Source: Montifringilla adamsi (taxonomy: Eukaryota; Chordata; Aves; Passeriformes; Passeridae). Taken from it: 64,000 bases of DNA. The position numbers and the translations under genes are program-made. How positions within the stretch are numbered: the stretch's first letter is position 1; the number at the start of each line of letters is the position of its first letter. Shown in pieces: positions 12,244 to 23,400 of the stretch. The DNA lies in NCBI GenBank assembly GCA_017590115.1, contig JAGGNK010006448.1, positions 10,092,099-10,156,098 of the forward strand. The letters run 5' to 3'. Under the pieces are notes generated by a model. That model worked only from the letters and a program-made list of their open reading frames with translations, had not been told where the DNA came from and did not search any database.

Positions 12244-12510
12244 TCTTAATTTCCATATATTTTAAACTCTTAAAAGTCATTATTTTAGTCATATGATTTC
12301 TGGTTTTTTTTTTTTCATTTTTACATTCTCAGAGAACACAAAAAGTGGCAAAGGGCACCTCTTCCTTACTGCAGTCTTAATTTCCATATATTTTAAACTC
12401 TTAAAAGTCATTATTTTAGTCATATGATTTCTGGGGTTTTTTTTTTTTTCATTTTTATATTCTCAGAGAACACAAAAAGTGGCGAAGGGCACCTCTTCCT
12501 TACTGCAATC
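12244..12510. repeat. 131-bp tandem duplication, two copies
   Basis: Copy 1 spans 12244-12374 and copy 2 about 12375-12510, beginning at tcttaatttccatatatt in each. They differ by only a few substitutions (for example acattctc/atattctc, ggcaaaggg/ggcgaaggg, gcagtct/gcaatct) and by the length of the internal T run. The high identity points to a recent local duplication. The unit has no ORF. Confidence 0.95.
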
Positions 12511-15500
12511 TAAGGGTATGTTACAGATATGTTTTGCTTTTTGAACATATTATCGCATTTCTTACAAAGAATAGTGAGGGTATGTTTTTTGTTGGCTAAA
12601 ATTAGAGATGTTGAAATAGTTATTTTAATAGCTTTACCAGTTAACAGCAGCCCTAGAAACTGATTCATTGTAATAGCTTTAAAATCAAGACTCTTGTGCT
12701 TGAGCAGGTAGTTCTAAGAAGAGATGTGGTGATCTCTGGATTCTTCCTGCTTAGGAAACAAAAAAACACAAACAAAATAACACTATAGGGTACTAGTGAT
12801 GCTTATCAAAATACTGTCTCTGCTTTCTCTCAAGTGTATTTTGATTGAACACTGTCTGAGAGGTTCTTCATTACACAGGCAGTCCAGACATTAGAGATTC
12901 AGCCTGACTTTATGTAATGCAGATCAGAAAGCATTTGATCGCAACTTAATATTTGAAATGCAATGAATAATTCACTATGTGGATCCAGAACACCATTTTC
13001 TAACCTGCTATGTTAATAAAATTAAACTGCAAAGAATTATCATCTCAAGACAGAACAGTATACCAGACCAAATCAAAATTACATTTATCATACACGACTG
13101 TTAAAAGATCTTGTAAATGAATACTTCAATATATTCTCTTTTGAGGGCATGTTACTGTGTGACTGGTTACATAGTATTATGCCATGTTTGTGAATAATAT
13201 TTTTTTCAGCTGAAAACTCCTGGCCTGATACCCTAGAAGAAACTTCCCTAATCAGCATCAGGAAAGCTGAGGTCAAAAGAAACAAAGAAACTGTTAATTT
13301 TTTCCTTCTTGCCTGATTCACCTGCAACTACATAATAGTCAAACCAGCCTGTATTATAACAAGATTTAGAAATTCAAATCTGAAATATTTTTCCTGCTCT
13401 GTGGATTTTTTTAAGGTTCATGCATACCATGACTCCACAGTTTTAATGATATAAGGTATTTCCTCGCAAAGCAGTTGAATGCTTACAGATGTTCCAGGCA
13501 GCATTCCACAAACAGGAGTATCCATAATCCTATGTCCTGCCAAGAGCAAGTGTAACTGCATTTTAGAATTTGACCACTTGGTCTTATTTGCACTGGATAC
13601 GACCAACCAAAATTCCTTCCATTGCAGTATTTAATCTCAAGTCTTCCTCCTCCTCTATGAAGTCTAAGGTTTACAAACGTACCTTCCATGTAATTCTGAG
13701 AGTAAATAAAAAATTCTCAAATATCTAAACTGAAAGCAAATTTGTAATGCTGAAAACAAACCTGGACTGGTGCTACATACCTAGGCTGGTGCTTTATCAG
13801 TATTGACAAAAGAAAGACTGGGGGACAGGAAGTTTTGTGAAAACTTAAGCACTAATGGAAAACATTCAAAATGCTCGTTTAATTTGGGGGCTAAATATTC
13901 TCCCACAACTGTTGGTTCTCCTTCAGCCTGGCATGGGTATCAGCCTTGATAAATGGGAGGATAGGAGTGATTCATCCTTCCTAATGCTGTGCTCTACAGC
14001 TGACCTCAGCCTCTCCTGAGAGTTCCTAGAGTCTGCTGAATTTACTGGTATAACCTATGGCTCATAACTAAAATTTTGAAATAATTTTTTGCTGCAACTT
14101 AAATATGTTATATGTATGTATCTCAGTGAAGTGCTATCAGAGAGGCTAATGAGGGCAACAAGCATTGCTTTGTGAAGGGAATCTGCCTTTGAAAGGCTGT
14201 TTGTTCATTTGGTGTTTAAAAACCATCTGTTTTACAGGAGAAGGCAGCAACAGACAGTGTAATACACCACAGGCTGTCAGTTCTGTATTTAGTAGACAAG
14301 GACAATGCCAGTCTAATTTTAATGATAAGCCATTCTCGTTGAAGCTAGACAGAACAGCTTCCTCCAGCTTCTTTGCAGGTGTGGCAGTTTGGAGAAAAAT
14401 TTCCCAGGGTTTGGCAAACTAACAGTTGTCAATATCTTCCAGAAACCTCACAGAGAAAAAGAAGGAGGAGAAACAGAAGGAGAAAGAGGAAGAGAGAGGC
14501 TTTCTGCTTTCATTACCAGCTGTGGCAGGAGAATAGGATCCTGAGCTCCTTGAAGCCTGTTTACCTAAACACTGGAGAGTTTTGCCAAATTATAAACTGT
14601 GGCTACTCTCGCTTGGGATCTGTTACTTTTTGGTTCATGGCAGCAGCTTTGTGTCTCACTTAGGCCTTCAGAGGGAAGAAATGTAATAATCCCTGTAACA
14701 GTGTGAAACTGCATGTCAAGGCTACCAGGTAATCACTTTATTTGCCTAAAAGGTAAAGTTCAGACCTTTTTACAAATAAGTAGTGGGTTAATAGCATGAT
14801 TCAGGCCACCTCTTTTACCTAAATTCTAAAGAGGATCTACATGTTGTCTGTGTTGGAAAGCACAAGAGGCTGGGGAGCAAACTCAAGCACTTGCTCACAT
14901 AACCAGAACACCCCACTAGCTCACTATTCAACTGTACCAGCCAACTTTTTTCCAGCTGGAGGAGGGATGTAGTCAATTCCCAAATACATATGGACAAATC
15001 TACACTAGGGTTGCTTTCCTCCCCTCTTAAATCCTCCAACACAGTCCAAGGACACCGTGCAGTCTCAAGCACACCTGAAAGCCATTATCCCTTCCCCAAG
15101 GCATGCAAACAACACCTTTAGTATCTCACTAAGACACCACAGGTGAGCTGCATCACAGCCCTACACTAATTCAGACACTCCTGGTGGAAACAGAGGTGTG
15201 GGCAGTGTAGACTGTATGTAAAATCTGTGGGACCATACTCTATAGGGCAGTCCAGTCTTCCCTGTTTACTACTTCCCTTTCTACACTAACCATGTCCAGG
15301 ACATTTAAAACAAATTAATCATGCTGTACTTAAGGAAAATTATCTTGCTTGAGCTATGTTGCAGTTCAGTGATGGAAGTGGAAGAGCCTAAATTGCTTTT
15401 GAGCCTCTGCTGCTTTGGGTAAAACTGGCAAGCTCAAAGCAAGTTCTCATGAAATCTAAGACAGCCTGGGAACACAAAACACACAAATGACACTGAGTAA

Positions 15501-16439
15501 ACAGCATCAGAGCAGTGTGAAGAAGGCACATCCTAAAGATCTAACCTTTGTTCAGGTAGCAAGCATGGAGTTGTGGAATAAAGTCGTCTGCCACAGGTGA
15601 TTAGTTACATAAAACTTATATGTGAAACCTTACCAGGCTGTGTCCTAAAGAAAGTATGAAAACGTGGGTTGTATACAATGTAAAGAGTATTAAATAAACT
15701 ACTTTTAGGCTGCCTCATTATTAATACTCAATATCACTGCTATGTATCACTGTACATACACATTAGTAATCTAACACTGACCAAAATAATATACATCAGT
15801 TAAGAACTTCAAATGGAATCAACAAAACACAACCATGAATATGAGTGTTTTCTTTTTTAAATACAGTAGTGTAATGCAGTTCAGGCAGAGAAAATTGAAC
15901 AGTAAAATATATCAGGGAAATAGTGTATTAATTATGCATTTACAACCTATGGTGCTTACTATATCAAAACAGTAGATTTCAAGGCACAGTAAAGGGCTGA
16001 TGTAAATGAACCAAGTTGTGGTGCAACAGTTTCACCCATCTCACCTGATTTGTGGTAGCTGCTTGTGTAGAGGCTCTTAGCTTATGCTGAAGTAACTCTA
16101 GCTAGCTTAGCCTTGTCTCATTAACGTTTTACACTGTAGGAACTTTTTTCATGTATCTGAACTTGCCCGTGACACCTAACTTTCAGGTTAATGCACATCA
16201 CTGAAACATCACAGCCAGAGAGTTACAAAAGCTTACCCAGATTTAAAAACATGAACATTATTTTAACCTATATTGATGGAAAGAAGATGTTTATCTGGGA
16301 AAAATAATCAAACCATATGACAAAGTGAAAGAAAATCAAAAGGAAAGTGAAAATATGCTGCACATATTTCACTAAACCGGGGGATATTGTGGTAAGAGCA
16401 GTGCTCTCTAACACTGTTAAAACTCCTTCACCTTATGAA
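12511..16439. other. Intergenic, no gene recognised
   Basis: Short ORFs only. A purine-rich tract at 14452-14499 produces an Arg/Lys-rich frame with no meaning as a protein. No exon signals or repeat families were recognised. Confidence 0.5.
14452..14499. repeat. Purine-rich (GA) tract
   Basis: About 48 bases almost entirely A and G, built from aaaagaaggaggag and agaaagaggaagagag type blocks. Such tracts can form triplex DNA. No function is implied here. Confidence 0.8.
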
Positions 16440-16985
16440 GCTGTCTTTAAGGACACAACAGATGGACAGAATGCTGTCTAGAGGGAGAAACTTGAGATGT
16501 GAGCCCACAAGAATCTCATGAAGTTTGGTGTGTCTAAGTACAAGATGCTGAATCTGGGTTGGTACGGCTCCAGATATGAGTACAGATTGGGAGAATAAGT
16601 GATTGAGAGCAGCCCTGTGGAGAAGGTTTTGGTGGTTGCCATGGATGAAAAGCTGAACATGAGCCGACAGTGTACGCTCACAGCCCGGAAGGAAAATCAC
16701 AACCTGGGCTGCATCGAAAGAAGTGTGGGCATCAGGTTGAGCAAGGGGATTTTTCCCCTGCCTTGCTCTTGTGACACTGTACTGCGTACAGGTCAGGGGT
16801 CATCAGCAAAAGAAAGATGTGGACCCGTTATTGCTGGTCCAGGGAAGGGCCGTGAAGATGATGAGAAGGATGAAGCACCTCTCTTATGAAAACAGATTGA
16901 GAGAGTTATGGTTGTTCAGCCTGAAGCAAAGGAGAGAGAAACCTCCTTGCTGCCTCCCAGTACCTTAAGGGGTCTTCAGTGGTAA
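16440..16985 (+). mobile_element. CR1 LINE fragment, 3' truncated, + strand
   Basis: Contains a run of CR1 ORF2 3'-terminal landmarks in order: gattgagagcagccctgtgg (16600-16619), ctgaacatgagccgacagtg, cctgggctgcatcgaaagaa, gaagcacctctcttatga and ttgttcagcctgaagcaaag, ending near ctcccagtaccttaaggggt. The reading frame is broken; the 96- and 65-codon frames (16599-16889 and 16771-16968) are decayed remains of the CR1 reverse-transcriptase protein C-terminus. The CR1 3' UTR and tail are absent, which is unusual because CR1 copies normally lose the 5' end. Confidence 0.93.
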
Positions 16986-19235
16986 GCATTCTATAATGTA
17001 TATAGCCTCCGTACTTTAAATAGCCCATTGTTTTTATAATTTTTTTATAATTTATTTAGACAAGTCAGCCAGTCATGTTTTATACTGATCTCTATAGCTT
17101 CGCTTTCTTCTCCCATAAATGCAGTCTCTTTTTTCTGCCACACTACTGCATGTGAAAATTTCTAATATATGGCACCTTTGTCTTAGTCCCTCAATCAAGA
17201 TGCAAACCATTTTCACATCATATTTTGAAAGGATATTCTCTCTGAAATAATCCTTAACTGGCATCTATTAGCTACCCAGAGAAGTTTTGATTTTCCCAAC
17301 AAATCTAAACTGTTAAAAGATGTGATTTAGAGCTAAGCTAACTATATTTTAAATATGCATTACTTAAACTACCTCCTGTTATGATATAAAAAAAAAAGTT
17401 TTTAGAAGACCACAGCACTTCAGTGTTACCTCTGTAGAACATTTCTGTAGCTGTTCCTTTAAGTAAAATGGACATGGACCAAAATGAAAATATTTATGTC
17501 TAAGCAGAACCTCGCAAAAATATTTTATATATGACTAGGAAAGGAAAAATGAGCAGGGCTTGGAAGAATAACAGCAACAAGAGATATCACTATCAGAAAT
17601 AAAATTAAATGTAGACAGGAACATCAAACAAGAATGTTGTATTATAAATAACCATGTCCCTAACTGAATTCATAAATCAGACTTTACTTATCTTTAATCT
17701 CTCTCTTGAGCATTGTAGATGTAGCATCAGCTGCCTAACTACAGCCCTGACTGGCATTTGATCCCTGGGACAGTCTGGTCAGCCTTGAAGCAATGCATTC
17801 TTCCTCGCATTAATCCACGCCCTGGACCAGATTGAGGCTTCATTTCTACTCTAAGCCATATCTCTTCCCAGGCTGCTTTCAAATGACTTTCCCAGTTCAC
17901 CTCGAGAAAAATTTTGAGACTGTGCATTCTGCAGGGTTCCTCGGCAATTGTCATGCAGCCAGCGCAGTCCACCCTGGCACCGGCCCATTAAGGCTCCAGT
18001 CGTGCCTCCAAGGTCTGCCCCTGTCGGCATTTCATCTTCAGCTCCCACTTCAGCCCAACTGCCTCTGCCAGTTCCATGAGCCTTGAAGGTCACTTGGTCA
18101 ATAAAAAGATCAAAAGTGAATAATGAAGCCTAAATGTACAAAAATGCAGAGGAAGAAAGCAATACAGTTGTATGGCAGGAAATAACTGACACAACTTTTG
18201 CCAGAGAAGTGGTTATAATGTCAGTTACAGCTAATAAATAGACAGCTGCCTTTATTACTTACAGATTTCCTATGCATAATCTTTCTTAGCTGATGCTTTT
18301 CTTATCCATCTGCAAAAGAAAACAAGTAAACAACTTGATTTTATTTTTTTTTCATCTCCAACTTCCATTAACGATCTTTTTTTTTGCCTTGAAAATGGCA
18401 GAATTGGCCAAAAATATTAATTAAAGTGCTCTTGCAAGCACTTATAATGGGATCTGACTGCCTATTCTTAGCTCAAATATAAACTATTTGTCTTTCAGAG
18501 AAACTATATATGTATATTGAACTGCATTTTGTGATATCCTGAATACCTAGCCATCAATACATTCAGGCAACCCCCACTAAACTGTTCAAAACATCTCTGT
18601 TTCTTAGCACTGTTAGGAATGTTTGTTTCAAGTTGCCTATAACTGTTAATTATTGCTGAAATACAATTAATTCAAAAATGACAGAAATAAAGGAAAGCTG
18701 GTGCACAATAGAACTGAAGAAAAATCAAACCCAAAGACTTGTCTCCTGTTGCACATTACCTATTTTTAAAACAACACTGACATGCCTTCTTTACATTAAA
18801 AAAAAAAAGCCTTTGGTGCAAAATTATCTGAACTAATTGCACCACAACTTTAATAATACTACACCTATAAATAACCACATTAAAGTTACATTAAATTAAA
18901 TATGAAAAAAAAAGTTATGATTTATTAGGTCTCTAAGTGGTGAACTGTTATAAAGTAATAGAATAGAAACAATGATCAAGCTAATAAGTAAAAATGAAGT
19001 ATGGAAAAGAGAGAAATATAAGATGAAAGAAAGGATTAAATATACTACATCTAGGTTCATTAGTTCTTAATTCAAATTGATAAATACTGTATGCACAGAT
19101 TTAAAACAATAATTTCCCCCAGTATAACAAAAAATCTGAGTGCAAAAATTATGCACCTCTATCCTATTTTAAACACTTGTCTCTAGTCCTTCCCAATCTG
19201 CAAAGTCATTGGAATGAAAGCTCAAGAAATACAAG
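16986..19235. other. Intergenic with a G+C-richer patch
   Basis: Mostly A+T-rich. From about 17735 to 18095 the sequence is richer in G+C, and overlapping open frames occur on both strands (17832-18086 +, 17739-17972 and 17851-18093 -). I recognise no protein family in any of them and cannot choose a strand. Confidence 0.45.
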
Positions 19236-19694
19236 GAACTCCTGGAGCAAGAGGCCACAAAGATGCTGAGAGATCTGGAGCATCTCTCTTACAAGGAGAC
19301 ACTGCTGAATCTGGGCCTGTTTAGTCTAGAGAAGAGAAGACTGAAAGGGAATCCCATCAATGCACATGAATATCTCAAAGGTGTGTGCCAAGAGGATGGT
19401 GCCAGACTCTTTTCAGTAGTGCCCAGTGACAGGATGAGGAGCAATAAACTAAAACACAGGAAGTTTCACCTCAGATGAGGAGGAACTTCTTTACACTGAG
19501 CGTGGCAGAGCACTGGAACAGGCTGCCAAGGGGGGATCACAGAGACCCTCTCTGAACATAGTCAAAACCCACCTGGACATGTTCCTGTGTAACCTCCTCT
19601 AGGTGACCCTGCCTTGGCAGGGGGATTGGTCTAGATGATCTCCAGAGGTCCTTCCCAACCCTAAAAATTCTGTGCTTTTGTGATTCTGTGAATG
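19236..19694 (+). mobile_element. CR1 LINE fragment with intact 3' tail, + strand
   Basis: Begins inside the CR1 ORF2 terminus (aggccacaaagatgctgaga, gagcatctctcttacaagga), passes through the 3' UTR (gaggaacttctttacactga, gcagagcactggaacaggct, gtctagatgatctccagagg, ccttcccaacc) and ends with the tail repeats gtgcttttgtgattctgtgaat. It is a typical 5'-truncated copy. The 71-codon frame at 19263-19478 is the decayed C-terminus of the CR1 ORF2 protein. Confidence 0.96.
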
Positions 19695-22600
19695 AGGCAA
19701 CAGAAAGTAATAAATATTAAATCAAGGTATTAGGTTTTGAGGAATGTTTTCAGCAGAAGTCATATGAAGAGCGTGACATGTCAATGGAAAAATTTCAGTA
19801 ACAAATGTAAAGAAGAGTGGCAGCTTTGTCATCAAATCTTATAATGTTATGGATTGAAGAAAAAAGGATATACAACAAGACTTAAAATCTCTTAGTTTTG
19901 TCAAACCAAGTGCAAATGAGAAAAAGACAAACCACAACAGACGCGTACTTCAGCAACATGTATCAATAAAGAAATGCAGCATCAGGATTCCCCTGTGAAT
20001 TATCACATTTTATGACTCTTGGAGATTATATGACCTTTGTGGATTCTGTTTAATTTTATTCTGAAGTTAACTTAGCCATTTGCTTTCCTGAATGAAGCTG
20101 TACCTGTGTTTTGCACAACTTCCCCATAACAGAGGACAAAGATGCACTTTCCTCGTGTGTTTAATTATTATTAACAAACACATTTGTGATCAGTTTGTGA
20201 TTAACAAACATATTCAGTGATCAGTTTTCTGCATTTTTTCCTAAAGCAATGTAGTGAAAAAGGCTGCCAGCAGTTAAAGTACTTCATCATTAGTAGTTGG
20301 TTTTAAATAAATGAACACAGGAATAAGGTCTTGATGCAACTCAATACTAGGGCTGGACAATCTCCAAGTGTAGTGGAAGAATTATTTCACGAAGCTTAGT
20401 GTCCATTAAGAACACTTTGACAGCAAGAATGTGGATATTTGCTAAATATGTAAAATGAATCTTCACTGGTTGCACATTCTATGAAACAGATGACTTTGTC
20501 CTGAAAGACTGACTATTATGTCAGTGAAAATAAAACAGACTGGCTATCTGCAGCTATATTCCTATCTTTTTCAAAATATTTTTCTGCCTAAGAACAAGTA
20601 GAAAAATATTTTTTTTTTAAATTTTGCTTTATTAATGGAAAGTCTTGAATTGCTATTTGAGACAACAAGCACCAAGAATATTTGAGACAAACAAATTGCC
20701 ATATCAGAGAACTGCAAGAGTTAATCCCATAATGAAAAAGTATGTGTAGGATTAAAGGAAGATTGCACCAAGTTATGTGACAAATGAACAAGAGTCAACT
20801 CCTGAACTTGGAACTCGAGTAATGTATTTTCTCTCTGGGCCTTAACATCCATGACTGCTGAGTGCTCATTCAGAAAATTCATGACAAAAGACTAATTCAG
20901 TCCTCTTACAGTCACTTTTGATAGATGAATAGGTTTTATTCTGACACAGCCATTAAAATCAACCTGGAAAATTGAAAAAAAGAGTGCTTTTGACTGTCAT
21001 ATAGACAGTTGCTCTCTGATAGCTCCAATTCCAATTTGCAAATGTCTTTATTGCAGACCTTCAGTTTCCTTGCCATTTTATTTGCAAGATTAATTAACAA
21101 ACACACATAATGAATGCATAATTAAGAGATGCATTTGCTTTTATGTTACTGTAGATATGAAACTTCAGGAGAAAACCATAAGCTTATTGTAAATGTTATG
21201 GAACAAAAGGGTAAGCACATACTTAAATGTCAAAAAATTATTTTCAGTGTGTCTCAAGGCAGTTTTAAATGCCTGGTTTTGTTAATGTGATTAATGTGCT
21301 ACCTTTGAAAAGATATTCACAGACAAAAAGTGCGGCAATAAATTTGGTTACAAGTATCTAAAATATTTCTGGTTCTATTCTTGATTTACATTAACTCTAC
21401 CTATAATCCCTGACAAAATATTTGTCCTTTAAAAGTTCCAAAATGCAGATTCTGTAGTTTCCTCAGTGTTTAAATTGGGACATTTTCATATTGTAAAGTA
21501 AATCTCTTAAATTAAAATAAAAGCCCACACAGTCTGTGTATTAAACAGATGGAAAATGTTTTTCTTCACATCTAGCACTCGCAATTGTACCTTAGCATGC
21601 TTGCACTGCATTACGGGAGCATTTCACTGAAGGATCATTACAACTGCAGCCTTCTGGACTCTCTCTACCTGGTGTTTATCTACTCTACAGTGAAGGTGAA
21701 AGCATTTCTGCCTCGACCACACAGAAAGGAGCTCTACCAAAAAAGCAAAAAGGGGTGCATCCTGTGCCATTGGGACACTTTTCCTATTTTTATTTCCTGA
21801 TAAAAAACGATAATTACATTTTTTCCAATGCATTACATTAGTCACTGTTGTTTATCTTCGATCCTAACACATTTTTGTATAATGCTACCAAGGCCAGCAT
21901 TCTTATTTCGGTGAAGTAATGCAAAATTTGGAGAACCGTTCCCTCTTTGAATTCAGGATCAGTTTCCAAATTATGCAGTTTATCAAGAAAATTATGGGTT
22001 TAAATCTTATCCAACAGTGTGCTTTGAGAAACTCCAAGGTGATAAAGATATATTCTCCTCTATCCTTAGTACCGAGAATTTATTTTTCCAAAATAAAATA
22101 TTTAGACAATATTCTAAATAACGGAGATAGAAAAGAACTTTTCTGAAATAGCACATTAATAAGGTGATATATGATCAATGTTAGTGCTCAATACTTAATT
22201 CAGCAAGAGTGACAATTTAGAGTAGTCAAAATAATTTACTAATTTAGATTAATTTAAATAAAAACATTAAAAGATCTATTTTCAGAATGAGTTGTTCTGT
22301 CTTCAAACCAATATATGTCATATTTTAAATTGAGTTTTGACGTAGTTTCTTTTGAATATTTATCTCCATTTAAACCAGAAAAAGCTCAATAACTTGAAAA
22401 TTAAACTAATGTTTTAATATGATAAAAAGAAAGTGTAGATTAGTCAGATTATCATAGTGATTAGTCAAATTAGCATAGTTAACACATTTCAAAAAGAAAA
22501 GGGAGGAAACACAGCAGTTTGACGCATGAGAAATGTATTTCCCACAGCTATTTGGATAAACACCTAGTATTAAACAAACATTTAAAAAATGCTGCCTTAT

Positions 22601-22937
22601 TTATCTTACATATTATATTTTCATTGTCACATCACAGTGTTGAAATCAGAAAATTTCCATTCACATTTTTTAAATACTGGTAATTGTAAAATTAGTATTT
22701 TTACAGTTATATACTTGCACAGAAACCACGTCAGATATTTTAAATAATATTTGTAATAATACAGTTCAATTCTAGGATCAAACATTAAGGCAGATATAAC
22801 TAAGATAATAATTCATTTTCTTCTTCTCTGTTCTCCCAGTAAATATTCTGCTACTGCTACCTCAGAATAAATGTCGTAGTTAGTCAAATAAATATATAAG
22901 GGATTTTGTTGGAATAAATTGAAAAACAATATCATAA
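19695..22937. other. Intergenic, A+T-rich, no gene recognised
   Basis: No supported exon or RNA gene. A 21-bp tandem duplication lies at 22438-22479. The stretch around 21040-21180 (A+T-rich with ATTAATTAAC and ATGCATAATTAAG motifs) has the look of conserved non-coding DNA, but conservation cannot be judged here. Confidence 0.45.
22438..22479. repeat. 21-bp tandem duplication
   Basis: Two adjacent copies of gattagtca(g/a)atta(t/g)catagt, matching at 19 of 21 positions. Confidence 0.9.
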
Positions 22938-23052
22938 AATCACCCTAGTGTGCAAACACTGCTGCACCTTTTGTGGCAAGTCTTATTTAATTATGGACTG
23001 ACTGTTAAATTTGGGATAGTGACAAACAACAACCAATTCACCACAGCAGTAG

Positions 23053-23400
23053 CTAATTCCTCATCATCCATTCCTTTTGTTCCATGTGCTTTGGTCTGAG
23101 AACTCGCCTGAACACCCAAGCAAACACCTCTCCTTCCACTATCACCTCTAGAGAAGCAAGGGCTCCTTGGCAAGTGGCAACAGAGCTTTTCCCTCCCCAA
23201 GCCCTGTCAGAGCAGTGACACAGCCGTGCAGGTGGCAATCCCGCTGTGGGACACAGGAGCCCAGCACATCTCCCAGTTGCACGTCTGGGAAAGCCTCGGG
23301 CACCTTCATGACCCTTACAGTTGCCACTGGGCAACCATCTTTTGCTATCACAGGTGCAGAAAAGGAGACTTCAGTGAGCTCTAACAGTTCTTTTGGTGGG
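23053..23400 (-). other. G+C-rich, coding-like patch; possible retro-fragment or pseudogene
   Basis: In an otherwise A+T-rich region this patch is visibly richer in G+C. On the minus strand one frame stays open from about 23393 down to a stop near 23148 (residues include VRVMKVPEAFPDVQLGDVL and CHLHGCVTALTGLG), and the neighbouring frame continues with EVIVEGEVFAWVFRRVLRP to a stop at 23053. This looks like a single coding frame broken by one frameshift. I do not recognise the protein. It could be a decayed retrotransposon ORF, a processed pseudogene, or a chance open frame. Confidence 0.3.

Noticed and set aside
14373..14663. Frame with a long Arg/Lys-rich run
   Set aside because: The run is the translation of a purine tract at 14452-14499.
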